NCBI GenBank assembly: GCA_023436715.1
Contig: JAEZIJ010000214.1
Coordinates: forward strand, 1-54,590
Direction of reading: 5' to 3'
Length of the DNA: 54,590 nucleotides
Source of the DNA: Acidobacteriota bacterium
Lineage (GTDB): Bacteria > Acidobacteriota > Terriglobia > Bryobacterales > Bryobacteraceae
Shown: in pieces, positions 10,562 through 18,620 of the stretch
Layout of the letters: each line of letters starts with the position of its first letter
How positions within the stretch are numbered: the stretch's first letter is position 1
The notes under the pieces: model-generated
The model's database searches: none
What the model was told of the DNA's origin: nothing
What the model saw: only the letters and a program-made list of their open reading frames with translations
Translations under genes and position numbers: made by a program

Positions 10562-13099
10562 ATGAGTGGGATTCCCGCTGGAAACTTCCTCAGGGCAATT
10601 TACCTTCAGGCCGCGGCATCGCCGGGCAGGGTTGCTCTCCTCACAACGGGGCACGGCATTTTCACCTATGAGCGCCTGTGCGCCGAGGCTCTGGAAGTCG
10701 GCGGGCGCCTGGCCGGCGCGGGGCTGAACCGTGGCCATGTCGTGGCGGCGCTAGCGGAAGGGGCCGATCTCCTGCGCATCTGTCTGGGAGCTTGCGGTGT
10801 CTCGACCTTCGCGCCGGTGAACCCGACCTGGCCGCAAGGCGAGCTGGAAGCACTGCTTTCAAGGCTTCGCCCCTCGGCGATCGTGTGCTCCGATTCATAC
10901 CCCGCTGCGACTGCCGCAGCTCGCGCGCTGGGCGTACCGATTCTCGAAAAAGAAGATCTGCTGTCCAGTACCTCCGAATGCGCCTGTGCCGCAAATAGCC
11001 CTCAGGGGATTATTGGATCCGATCCGGGGTTTCTGCTCCACACATCGGCGACCACGGGCACGGCGAAACTGGTCTGCCTGACGCACGCCAATTTCGTCGC
11101 CATGGCTATGAACAGTGTGCGGGCGCTCGGGTTGACCGCTGCGGACCGCCTGCTCAGCCTAATGCCGCTCTTTCATTTGCAGGGTATCCAGTCCGCGCTG
11201 CAACAACTGATGGTCGGCGGAAGCGTGGTGTGTGCCGGCTCGGCAGCCGGGCAGGTGCCCGGCTGGATACGGGAGTTCCGCCCTACGTGGTACACAGCGG
11301 GACCTGCGCTACACCGCGCTATCCTTTCCGTCCTGCGAGAGCCAGGTAGAGCTTCCGACATCGGCGGCCTGCGCCTGGTCCGGTCCATCGGTGCTCCCCT
11401 CGCGCCGGAGTTGCTGGCCGAACTGGAGGAAGTTCTGCGGGTGCCGGTTCTGGAGGGCTACCGACTGACGGAAACGGGCGCAGTGACAAGTAACCCCTTG
11501 CCGCCGGGACCTCGAAAACCCGGCTCGGTCGGCATCTCGATCGGCCCCGAAGTAGGCATCCTGGACGAGCAAGGGAAGGTTTCAATAGGAACGGGTAGGG
11601 GAGAGATCGTCGTCCGCGGTCCATCCGTGTTTTCGGGCTATCGCGGTGATCCGCGGGCAACCGAGGCGGCATTTCATGCGGGCTGGTTTCGTACCGGAGA
11701 CCTGGGGAGCTTCGATTCCGACGGTTATCTTTACGTGACCGGGCGGATCAAGGAGATGATCAACCGCGGAGGAGAGAAGATCCTGCCCGGTGAAATCGAT
11801 GAGGTCCTCGCCGGTCACCCTGGCGTCAAGGAAGCTGCGGCTCTTGGAGTCCCGCACCCCACGCTAGGGGAGGACATCGCCGTGGCAGTGGTGCCGCATG
11901 CAGGAGCGGACCTCAGCACCCCCGAACTTCGGAGGTATGCGGCAGCCCGCCTCGCCGCATTCAAGGTTCCCCGGCGCTTTATGATTGTGGATGCGATTCC
12001 CCGGAGCGCAACAGGGAAGCCGCAGCGGCACGCGCTGGCGGAACGCGCCCGCAACTCGATCGCCGCCCGGAGCACGCCAAGCTTCAGCGGAGAACTACAA
12101 ATCCGAGTCGCCGATTGCTGGGCCGACATCCTGAAGGTCCGCGATTTTGGACCGGAGGACGATTTCTTCAGCCTGGGCGACTCTCTGGGTGCGAAGCTGA
12201 TGTTGACCCAACTCGAAGAGGAATTCGGAGCGATTATTGATGAGGCGGAGTTTCTGGCCGACCCCACCATCGCGACGCTTACACGCCTGATCGAGGCGGG
12301 AGAGAAAGACTGCGGGCCGGATACCGGCAAGCGCACCGGATTGATCACCATTCAGCCGCACGGAAAGAAGGCTCCGCTATTTCTCATTCCGGATGCGTCC
12401 TTGGATGCGTTCTATTTGCGTCACCTCGCCGCCTGCTTCGCGCCAGAGCGTCCGTTTCATGTTCTTCGCGATATCGAAGCGGACGGCGCAGATCGCAGCG
12501 TGGAGGCAACCGCCGCGCGCTTCGCGGGTCTGCTGCGGGCCGTGCACGCAAACGGGCGATACGTGATCGGCGGTCATTGCTATGGAGGCATCGTCGCCTT
12601 CGAACTAGCCCGCCAACTGGCCGCGGGCGGAACGCAAGCGAGCTTACTTGTTCTATTCGATACGCCTACCCCGGGATATCCCAAGGTGTTGCGCAATTGG
12701 AGACGGTACTGCCGGCACTTGCTCGGTGTAACCCGAAAAGATGCCGTCGAGCATCTGCGCTTCCTGGGTCGGTTAGTCCGGCAAAGATTCGAAATGCGGA
12801 TGTCGCGCGCTCGCCGGCCTGCGCCGACCGAGGAGTTCGAGCCCACTCCGTCGAACATCGCCGCCGCGCGCGCCTATCTGCCAAGAATGTACCAGGGGAA
12901 GGTGCACGCGATTCTAGCGGCCGGCGAACATCCCAGTACGCGCGTGCTGGAGGATTCGCGCCTGGGATGGCGCGACTTCGCGGCGGGTGGCATCGAGTTC
13001 TCGACGACTCCTGGAACACATCACACGATGTTTCAGAAACCGCACGTGGAGGCCCTCGGAGATCGCCTTTCCAGGCTTTTGGAAACCGCAGAAGTCTGA
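10562..13099 (+). CDS. NRPS-like A-PCP-TE protein (adenylation, carrier, thioesterase)
   Basis: An 845-residue three-domain protein that would activate an acid as its adenylate, load it on a phosphopantetheine arm and release it. The adenylation domain spans about residues 10-490. Core motifs are HTSATTGTAKLVCLTHAN (A3), EGYRLTETGA (A5), GWFRTGDLG (A7), GRIKEMINRGGEKILPGEID (A8) and RSATGKPQR with the A10 lysine. The carrier domain is about residues 505-580, with Ser541 in FFSLGDSLGA as attachment site. The alpha/beta-hydrolase thioesterase is about residues 590-845; its nucleophile elbow is GGHCYGG with Cys673 instead of Ser, and His820 or His821 lies in GTHHTMF. There is no condensation or ketosynthase domain. 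The A domain resembles acyl-CoA ligases more than amino-acid A domains; substrate unknown. The start is uncertain: GAGGAGG lies about 28 nt upstream of this ATG. Confidence 0.88.
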   Translation: MSGIPAGNFLRAIYLQAAASPGRVALLTTGHGIFTYERLCAEALEVGGRLAGAGLNRGHVVAALAEGADLLRICLGACGVSTFAPVNPTWPQGELEALLSRLRPSAIVCSDSYPAATAAARALGVPILEKEDLLSSTSECACAANSPQGIIGSDPGFLLHTSATTGTAKLVCLTHANFVAMAMNSVRALGLTAADRLLSLMPLFHLQGIQSALQQLMVGGSVVCAGSAAGQVPGWIREFRPTWYTAGPALHRAILSVLREPGRASDIGGLRLVRSIGAPLAPELLAELEEVLRVPVLEGYRLTETGAVTSNPLPPGPRKPGSVGISIGPEVGILDEQGKVSIGTGRGEIVVRGPSVFSGYRGDPRATEAAFHAGWFRTGDLGSFDSDGYLYVTGRIKEMINRGGEKILPGEIDEVLAGHPGVKEAAALGVPHPTLGEDIAVAVVPHAGADLSTPELRRYAAARLAAFKVPRRFMIVDAIPRSATGKPQRHALAERARNSIAARSTPSFSGELQIRVADCWADILKVRDFGPEDDFFSLGDSLGAKLMLTQLEEEFGAIIDEAEFLADPTIATLTRLIEAGEKDCGPDTGKRTGLITIQPHGKKAPLFLIPDASLDAFYLRHLAACFAPERPFHVLRDIEADGADRSVEATAARFAGLLRAVHANGRYVIGGHCYGGIVAFELARQLAAGGTQASLLVLFDTPTPGYPKVLRNWRRYCRHLLGVTRKDAVEHLRFLGRLVRQRFEMRMSRARRPAPTEEFEPTPSNIAAARAYLPRMYQGKVHAILAAGEHPSTRVLEDSRLGWRDFAAGGIEFSTTPGTHHTMFQKPHVEALGDRLSRLLETAEV

Positions 13100-13829
13100 G
13101 AGCTGCGGGTTCCGCTGTTTTGAGTGGCGTTTTGGTATTGGTGGGGCAGTCCGGACTCCGCGGTAAAGCCGCCAATGGGCACAGTCTGTGTCGGCTCGAA
13201 GCGGACTGTTCGGGCCGACGGGTTGATCAGACCGCCGTATCGGCTTACCGCAGCGCCATGCAGGCACACTTCCACAATCCGGGCGGCGCCCGGCCCGCCA
13301 GGAACAAGGATGCCCTACGAGGAGTCCGCTTCACGTGTCCGGCTGGACCGCAGAGGTGATAGCTCGCGAGGCACGATCAGCTCGACCACGTCGACTACCG
13401 CAGCGCCGTCCGTCCGCCGGCCGGGATTCCTAGTACCGTCCCGGAGCGCCTTTAGCTAAAATAGCGCGACGCTTGCGGCGATCACGGATGACCGGCCTGC
13501 TGATCGAGAGTCGGTTTAGAATTTCATAAAAAGCAATCCCAAAAAGGTTCCCTACAGAAGTTGCGCGGCAGGATCAGTGCATCTGAACGTCCGGGGGACG
13601 TGTCGTGGATCGCGTTCCCAGCGCGTCCAAGCGATTCGAGAGCAAGGGCAAGGGAGTAACTAGGGGTCAACGCTTTTCCACGTCGAAAATGCGTGGTTTC
13701 GTCAGCCGACAAGAACTGTAGCAGATTTGCTGGCCAAAGCTGCTGAAAGTTCGATTTTGCTACAGTCTGCAAATCATACGCATCACAAGATCAATAACTT
13801 ACGTGTATTCAGGACATTTCGAGCAAGCT
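13100..13829. other. Gene-free right part of the island
   Basis: About 730 bases with only short, unconvincing open frames on either strand and no recognisable protein. The first half is GC-rich like the chromosome. From about 13,500 the sequence becomes visibly AT-richer (for example AGAATTTCATAAAAAGCAATCCC), consistent with foreign or decayed DNA next to the attachment repeat. No integrase C-terminus could be recognised. It may hold a degraded gene or a regulatory RNA, but nothing specific is supported. Confidence 0.5.
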
Positions 13830-13848
13830 AATCCCTCTCTCTCCGCCA
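13830..13848 (+). repeat. attR-like direct repeat of the tRNA-Ser 3' end
   Basis: An exact second copy of aatccctctctctccgcca, here without any tRNA body upstream (preceding bases GCAAGCT). It lies 22 nt beyond the stop codon of the convergent CBM9-like gene. An isolated 19-nt tRNA 3' end including CCA is best explained as the distal attachment site left by integration at 10260-10278. Confidence 0.75.
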
Positions 13849-13869
13849 GATTTGCGGATACTTCCGACC

Positions 13870-14676
13870 CTAACGGTGTTCTCCAACCGATTGCGTTGAG
13901 AACGTCACGTAAGGGAATACTTCGGGGATGTGCGAATCGTAGTGGCCGTGGCGATTCCAGGTCCAGCCGTCGCAGGGATCGAGCAGTTCGCCGTTCCTGC
14001 CGGTCTTCTCGAAGCGGCTGCAGTCGATCCGCCAGACATCGCCGTCCTTTGGAGGCAGTGAGCGCCCGTCACGCAACAGCTCCAGCCCCTTCCACGGAAA
14101 TGCGAGTTCGGCGGTCCAGCCACGATCTTTCTTTTCGCGCCGGTTCACCACTCCGTCCACGTACACGGCCGAACGCAAACCCGGGTAGTCCCAATCCAAG
14201 AAGCCCCACCGCTCGCCGCGCTCGTGGACGTGGCCGCCCACTCCATCCAACACCATTGTCCGCTGAGTGGCGGGATCGAACTCGGGCCTCCCGAAGTACT
14301 TCGAGCCCGGCAGAAAGCGATCCTTCCAAATCCAGAAAACCTCATATACCGTGTTGAGCGCATTGATCTCGAACTCGTAGTAGGCATCCTGGCCGGCGAT
14401 GAACAGTTCGAGATCGTTCTCTTCCCAGATCTTCGAGTCACGCTCGGTGAGTGTGCCCCACACGTCGGTCTCTTCCGCCCAGAATCCGAAATAGAGATTC
14501 TCGTCGTCCCATAGCAGGGCCACGCGCGTGTCAAACCAGGCCGGCCGGCCCGTCACGATGTCGACAAAGGCCGTCGACCTGGGCGCAGCCAACCACGACG
14601 GCTCATCGAGCTTTCCATCTATCGAAAGAGGCCCTTTTGCACGGTAACAGGTGTAACGCGCAGGTGTAGGAGACAT
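13870..14676 (-). CDS. CBM9-like carbohydrate-binding protein
   Basis: A 268-residue protein resembling the family 9 carbohydrate-binding/DOMON-like beta-sandwich: LSIDGKLDEPSWLAAPRSTA, then TRVALLWDDENLYFGFWAEE and NDLELFIAG, then YEFEINALNTVYEVFW. No signal peptide is visible from the chosen start, which is odd for a sugar-binding module and may mean a cytoplasmic or non-classically located protein. The ATG overlaps the stop of the upstream GH20 gene by one base (TAATG), strong evidence for translational coupling; longer in-frame extensions would lie inside the GH20 gene. It is the last gene of the minus-strand amino-sugar operon. Confidence 0.8.
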   Translation of the reverse strand: MSPTPARYTCYRAKGPLSIDGKLDEPSWLAAPRSTAFVDIVTGRPAWFDTRVALLWDDENLYFGFWAEETDVWGTLTERDSKIWEENDLELFIAGQDAYYEFEINALNTVYEVFWIWKDRFLPGSKYFGRPEFDPATQRTMVLDGVGGHVHERGERWGFLDWDYPGLRSAVYVDGVVNRREKKDRGWTAELAFPWKGLELLRDGRSLPPKDGDVWRIDCSRFEKTGRNGELLDPCDGWTWNRHGHYDSHIPEVFPYVTFSTQSVGEHR

Positions 14677-16286
14677 TAGTTCTTGTCCACCGGACGGAAA
14701 TTCGACCCGAACGCCTTCCAGCGCTGCTCCTGAACCCGGATGCGGCTCCTGAACTCCTCGAAGCCGGCCTTCCGCGCGAGGGGTGTCCACGCCACCTCTG
14801 CGATTGCCGCCAGCCGGGGGAACGCCATGTACTCCATGTGCCGCGGCCCGTCCATGTACTCCGTCCAGATGTTCCCCTGCGTCCCGAGAACGTGCCTGGC
14901 CTCGCCGGACGCGAAGTCTTTCGGAACCGGATCGTACGAGTAGACTTTCTCGAGCGGCAGGAATCCGCCGATCGCCAGCGGCTCCTTTTGCTTGTCCCCC
15001 TGGTATTGATTCAGGTAGATGTAGTCGTTCGGAGTCATGACCACGTCGTGCCCCGCCTTCGCCGCGGCGATGCCGCCTTCGATTCCCCGCCACGACATGA
15101 CAGTCGCGCCCTGCGCCAGCCCGCCCTCGAGAATCTCATCCCAGCCCACGAGCCTTCGCCCGTTCGCGGAGAGGAACTTGTCCATGCGGCCGACGAACCA
15201 GCTCTGCATCTGCTCCTCGTCTTTCAGCCCCAACTGCTTCATCAGCGCTTGCAGTTCGGGGCTGGCTTTCCACTCGTCCTTCGGCACCTCGTCTCCGCCG
15301 ATGTGGATGAACTTGCCGGGAAAGAGTTCCATCACCTCGGTCAGGACGTCCTGTAGAAACGTGATGGTGGTTTCGCGGGGGCTGAAGATGCTCGGGAAGA
15401 CGCCCCAGTACGTCCCGACTTCGATCGGCTTCCCGGTGTTACCGAGTTCCGGATACGCAGCGATCGCCGCCGTCGCATGCCCTGGCATCTCGATCTCCGG
15501 CACCACGGTGATGAACCGGTCCGCTGCATACGCCACGATGTCGCGGATGTCCTGCTGGGTATAGAACCCGCCGTGCGGTTTGCCGTCGAATTCCTTCGAT
15601 TCCATTTCGTGGCCGATCCGCGTCTGTTTCCGCCAGGCCCCGATTTCGGTCAGCTTGGGGTACTTGCGGATCTGGATGCGCCAGCCCTGGTCGTCGGTCA
15701 GGTGGAAGTGGAAGGTATTCATCTTCTGCATGGCCAGCAGATCGATGAACCGCAGCACGGCATCCTTGGGCATGAAGTGCCGCACCACGTCGAGCATCGC
15801 GCCGCGCCAAACGAACCGCGGCGAATCCTCGATCTTCACGGCAGGCACGGTCCAGCGAACCCCGGCCTGGGCTTGCTTGGAATACACCGCGGGCGGCAGC
15901 AACTGCCGGAGCGACAGCGTGCCGTAGAACACGCCCGCGGGCTTCGGCGCGCGTATGCTGACTTCCCTGGACGTCACTGTCAGGAGATAGCCCTCGTCTC
16001 CGAGGCGCGTCAGGGATGGGTCGATAGCCAGCGAGATCCCCCCGGCTGCCGGAGCCTCCGACACCCGCAGCGTGAACCCTGTGGCCGGCGCCAGCGAATC
16101 GGCCAGTATTCTGCCTACCCGGGCCGTCGCCCGGTCAGTCGTAATGACGGTCGCGGGTTTCAAGGTGAAAACCCCGCTGCCTGTCGTCAGGGTGACCGGC
16201 TTCGGGATGATTGCGACGGCCGGCGTGGAATCGGCGGCGAGGGCGCCGGCGGCCAGACTGCCTAACAGAAAAATTACCGATCTCAT
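14676..16286 (-). CDS. Secreted GH20 beta-N-acetylhexosaminidase
   Basis: A 536-residue glycoside hydrolase that removes terminal GlcNAc/GalNAc from oligosaccharides by substrate-assisted catalysis. Residues 1-18 form a signal peptide (RSVIFLLGSLAAGALAA). An N-terminal GH20b-type domain (to about residue 150) precedes the barrel. The catalytic pair is Asp332-Glu333 in HIGGDEVPKDEW, and substrate-binding segments FHFHLTDDQGWRIQI and VVPEIEMPGHATAAIAAYPE are present. GAGAGAGGG lies upstream of the start. The length is normal for the family. It sits between the PIG-L deacetylase and the CBM9-like gene and would feed GlcNAc to the symporter of the same operon. Confidence 0.95.
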   Translation of the reverse strand: MRSVIFLLGSLAAGALAADSTPAVAIIPKPVTLTTGSGVFTLKPATVITTDRATARVGRILADSLAPATGFTLRVSEAPAAGGISLAIDPSLTRLGDEGYLLTVTSREVSIRAPKPAGVFYGTLSLRQLLPPAVYSKQAQAGVRWTVPAVKIEDSPRFVWRGAMLDVVRHFMPKDAVLRFIDLLAMQKMNTFHFHLTDDQGWRIQIRKYPKLTEIGAWRKQTRIGHEMESKEFDGKPHGGFYTQQDIRDIVAYAADRFITVVPEIEMPGHATAAIAAYPELGNTGKPIEVGTYWGVFPSIFSPRETTITFLQDVLTEVMELFPGKFIHIGGDEVPKDEWKASPELQALMKQLGLKDEEQMQSWFVGRMDKFLSANGRRLVGWDEILEGGLAQGATVMSWRGIEGGIAAAKAGHDVVMTPNDYIYLNQYQGDKQKEPLAIGGFLPLEKVYSYDPVPKDFASGEARHVLGTQGNIWTEYMDGPRHMEYMAFPRLAAIAEVAWTPLARKAGFEEFRSRIRVQEQRWKAFGSNFRPVDKN

Positions 16287-16321
16287 GGTGATTGCCCTCT
16301 CTCGGACGGCTTGCTTACGCG

Positions 16322-16349
16322 CGCGGCTCAGCAGAGATTCCGAGCCGCG
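16322..16349 (-). other. Intercistronic hairpin between the PIG-L and GH20 genes
   Basis: An 8-bp perfect inverted repeat, CGCGGCTC (16322-16329) and GAGCCGCG (16342-16349), overlaps the end of the deacetylase gene. With no T-run it is unlikely to terminate fully; it could tune expression or mRNA stability between the cytoplasmic and secreted parts of the operon. Confidence 0.4.
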
Positions 16350-17200
16350 GCCGTAAGGGAGCGGTGAATCTCCGTCTTGAGCTTGTCTACAAAACCCGTG
16401 ACGTAGCGTGGCACGTCCAGCTTTGGATCTTCGACCAGCGGTGTGAGATCCATGGCAAAGGCGAGCGCCGTCTCCGCGTCCGTTGCATGTGAGGCGAAGT
16501 AGGTTGCATTCGCGAGGCGGCGCCCGGCCGTGGCGAGGTCGTAGCGCTTGCCCCCGCCGATCTGTGAATCAAAGACCCCCAGGACGGCCGCGGCGACGTT
16601 CGGGTACGCCGATACCGGCAGGCACTGCTTGTCTTCGTCCGGAAGCCAGTCGAGATTCCGCCAGACTTCGCAGCCGTAGACTTTCCGCGGGCGAATTTCG
16701 GGCGGCAACCGCCTCAGCGCGGCGATGGCGGCGAGGCTCGCCGCGACGTGAGTGGCGTGCTTGTCCGCGAGATTGTGCAGATATACAACCCGCGGCTGCG
16801 CGACGCGGAAGATCGCCTCGAGGTCGCCGATGACGGCGTCTCTGGCTGCATCCTTGACTTCGGCGCTCGTGTATCCGAGCTGCAACTGGCACGAATAGCC
16901 GCCTACCTGCGCGGCCTTGCGTTGCTCCTCCACGCGGATGCGCTGCATCTGCTCGTCGGTGTAGGCCCCGTAGATGCCGGAGCGCGGGCTGCCCGCGCCA
17001 TTGGTGACCACGACGCCGGTGAACCACCGGTCTTCGCGCCCGAAGCACTCGGCGATGCCGTGGTACGCCATGATCTCGATATCGTCCTGGTGCGCGCTGA
17101 CGCAGAGGTGAGTCGTACGGGCCAGCGCCGCTTTCGGTTCGCCGCCTCCGGGGACGAACACATCCACCCGGGGGCCGTTATTCAACATTTCGCTCAACAC
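16328..17200 (-). CDS. PIG-L/LmbE-family N-acetylglucosaminyl deacetylase-like protein
   Basis: A 290-residue zinc-dependent deacetylase of the PIG-L fold. The metal/catalytic motif is AHQDDIE (residues 36-42, usually AHPDDE) and the second metal motif is HNLADKHATH near residues 142-151 (family HxxTH-like). Known members deacetylate GlcNAc groups in GPI precursors, mycothiol, bacillithiol, or chitobiose. There is no signal peptide, so it acts in the cytoplasm. The GTG at 17200 follows directly on the ROK gene stop, with GGAGGAG four bases upstream; an internal ATG at 17188 is possible. In this operon it could deacetylate imported GlcNAc or GlcNAc-6-phosphate, the job usually done by NagA. 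Substrate is inferred from context. Confidence 0.85.
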   Translation of the reverse strand: MLSEMLNNGPRVDVFVPGGGEPKAALARTTHLCVSAHQDDIEIMAYHGIAECFGREDRWFTGVVVTNGAGSPRSGIYGAYTDEQMQRIRVEEQRKAAQVGGYSCQLQLGYTSAEVKDAARDAVIGDLEAIFRVAQPRVVYLHNLADKHATHVAASLAAIAALRRLPPEIRPRKVYGCEVWRNLDWLPDEDKQCLPVSAYPNVAAAVLGVFDSQIGGGKRYDLATAGRRLANATYFASHATDAETALAFAMDLTPLVEDPKLDVPRYVTGFVDKLKTEIHRSLTAAARNLC

Positions 17201-18604
17201 TCATCTCCTCCCATCCGCCGCCGGCAGGCTGGCCGCCGCCACCGCCTGTCCGTGGCGTTTCTCTTTTTCGTCCGGCAGGTGCCACCGCACCGCTTCGGCT
17301 ACCTGCGGGAACTCGTCCCTGAGGACCTGTTGCGCGGTGGACAGCAAAAGGTCTCCGCCCGTTCCGGTCATCACGCGCCCGAGCACCAGAAGGTGCCGGA
17401 GATCGTAGAACCCGGCGTACTGGGCTACAGCATATCCGAAGTAGACGCCGATCGTTTCGTAGATTTGCGCGGCGCGGGGATCTCCCGCGGCCATCAGGTC
17501 CTGGACTGTGACGAGCCTTTCGGCCAGCGGCATGCCCTCGGGCACGCTGATCCGGGCCGCTGGCAGGAGGCGGCTCACCGCCTGCTGCGAAAAATACTGC
17601 GCGCCCACGCCGTGATCGAGCGACCATTCATCCTGGGGGCCGCGTTCGCGGTAATCCACGGGGACGAAGGCGAGTTCGTTCAGCCACCCTGTGATGTTGC
17701 CCTCCGCGTTCACATACCCGCCCGCCTGGCTGGTGCCCATGGAGACGCCCAGCACCGCGCCATCGCCGAGCGTCATGGAGCCCGCAAGCGCGGTCACCTC
17801 GCCGTCATTAACCACGACGAAGGGGATGCCGTGCCATGCGCGCTGCAACTCGAAGAAGAGCCGGGTCACGCGCGCATCAAAGCACTCGCGCGGGATTCCG
17901 CGGAAGAGCGACGCGACGCGAATCTCGTTGTTCAGATAAATGCCCGCGGCACTCCCGCCGATGGCGTCCACGCGCGACATGTGGGCAGCGGCGCGCCGGA
18001 GCGAGTCCTGTATCCCGTCGAAGTGGTACTGGGGGTCTGTCTGGAAATACGGGTCCCAGGCGATCTCTTCGGAGTAGACGACCTCTCCGTCCACCACGGC
18101 GGCGCACTTGCGATCGCTTCCGCCGAGATCGAAGCCGATGCGGCAACCGTCGAGGTGGCGGCCGAGCGGCAGGCCCGTTTCCCGCGCTTCGGGCGCCTGT
18201 TCGTAGCAGACGCTGGTGACCTCCATGGGTTTTCCGTAGACGCGGTCGCCCATGAACTGATAGTCGAAGGCGCGCGGTCCGGACGGGGAGTAGACTGCCC
18301 GGATGTGTTGAGCGATGGCCGGATCTCCGGCGATGGTGATTCCGTTGCCGCCGCGTTGCCACAGCAGGAACTTCACCAGGCGCTCCACGTACCGGCAGTT
18401 GAGTGCCGCGCCCTCGCCTTCGTGACGAAACACAATTGTGTGGTAGGTCGAGACGGACCCGTCTGGCCGCGTGAGCGCGACGGCGAGCCTCTCCGCCGAG
18501 CCACTGGCCTGGGCGGCGGCGCGGAAATCCCGATTCCACAGCGATGCCGCGACGAAGCCGGGGTCCAGCGGGGGACGTCGTTTCGCGGTTACTTGAATAG
18601 GCAT
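17201..18604 (-). CDS. ROK/ASKHA-fold sugar kinase-like protein with N-terminal extension
   Basis: A 467-residue protein. The C-terminal about 310 residues resemble ROK sugar kinases: phosphate-1 motif RIGFDLGGSDRKCAAVVDG near residue 155, VVVNDGEVTALAG near residue 265, and SMGTSQAGGYV near residue 290. The about 150 residues in front are not in ordinary ROK kinases (about 300 residues) and have no recognised domain. No HTH is visible, so it is unlikely to be a NagC/Mlc-type repressor. AAGGAG lies 8 nt before the ATG. It lies 16 nt after the symporter gene and abuts the deacetylase gene. Likely role: phosphorylating glucosamine or GlcNAc after import; specificity is inferred from neighbours. 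Confidence 0.75.
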   Translation of the reverse strand: MPIQVTAKRRPPLDPGFVAASLWNRDFRAAAQASGSAERLAVALTRPDGSVSTYHTIVFRHEGEGAALNCRYVERLVKFLLWQRGGNGITIAGDPAIAQHIRAVYSPSGPRAFDYQFMGDRVYGKPMEVTSVCYEQAPEARETGLPLGRHLDGCRIGFDLGGSDRKCAAVVDGEVVYSEEIAWDPYFQTDPQYHFDGIQDSLRRAAAHMSRVDAIGGSAAGIYLNNEIRVASLFRGIPRECFDARVTRLFFELQRAWHGIPFVVVNDGEVTALAGSMTLGDGAVLGVSMGTSQAGGYVNAEGNITGWLNELAFVPVDYRERGPQDEWSLDHGVGAQYFSQQAVSRLLPAARISVPEGMPLAERLVTVQDLMAAGDPRAAQIYETIGVYFGYAVAQYAGFYDLRHLLVLGRVMTGTGGDLLLSTAQQVLRDEFPQVAEAVRWHLPDEKEKRHGQAVAAASLPAADGRR

Positions 18605-18620
18605 TCGTCCAATCTCCTTG

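Larger units (their letters stand above)
10260..13848. mobile_element. Putative tRNA-Ser-targeted genomic mini-island
   Basis: About 3.57 kb bounded by identical 19-nt copies of the tRNA-Ser 3' end. It carries one clear gene, the A-PCP-TE protein at 10562-13099, followed by about 730 nt without a recognisable gene that is noticeably AT-richer from about 13,500. No integrase, excisionase or replication gene is visible, so it would be either a decayed remnant or an element mobilised in trans. It sits between the tRNA and the 3' end of the amino-sugar operon. The boundaries are directly seen; mobility is inferred. Confidence 0.65.

Noticed and set aside
13524..13772. Minus-strand 82-codon frame as an integrase remnant
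   Set aside because: No tyrosine-recombinase motif (R..HxxR..Y) could be found in it or neighbouring frames.
13830..13848. A second tRNA gene at the right repeat
   Set aside because: Only the last 19 nt match; no D-arm, anticodon arm or 5' acceptor strand precedes it.
17201..18604. NagC/Mlc-type ROK repressor
   Set aside because: The N-terminal extension has no visible helix-turn-helix, and the gene lies inside the catabolic operon between transporter and deacetylase.
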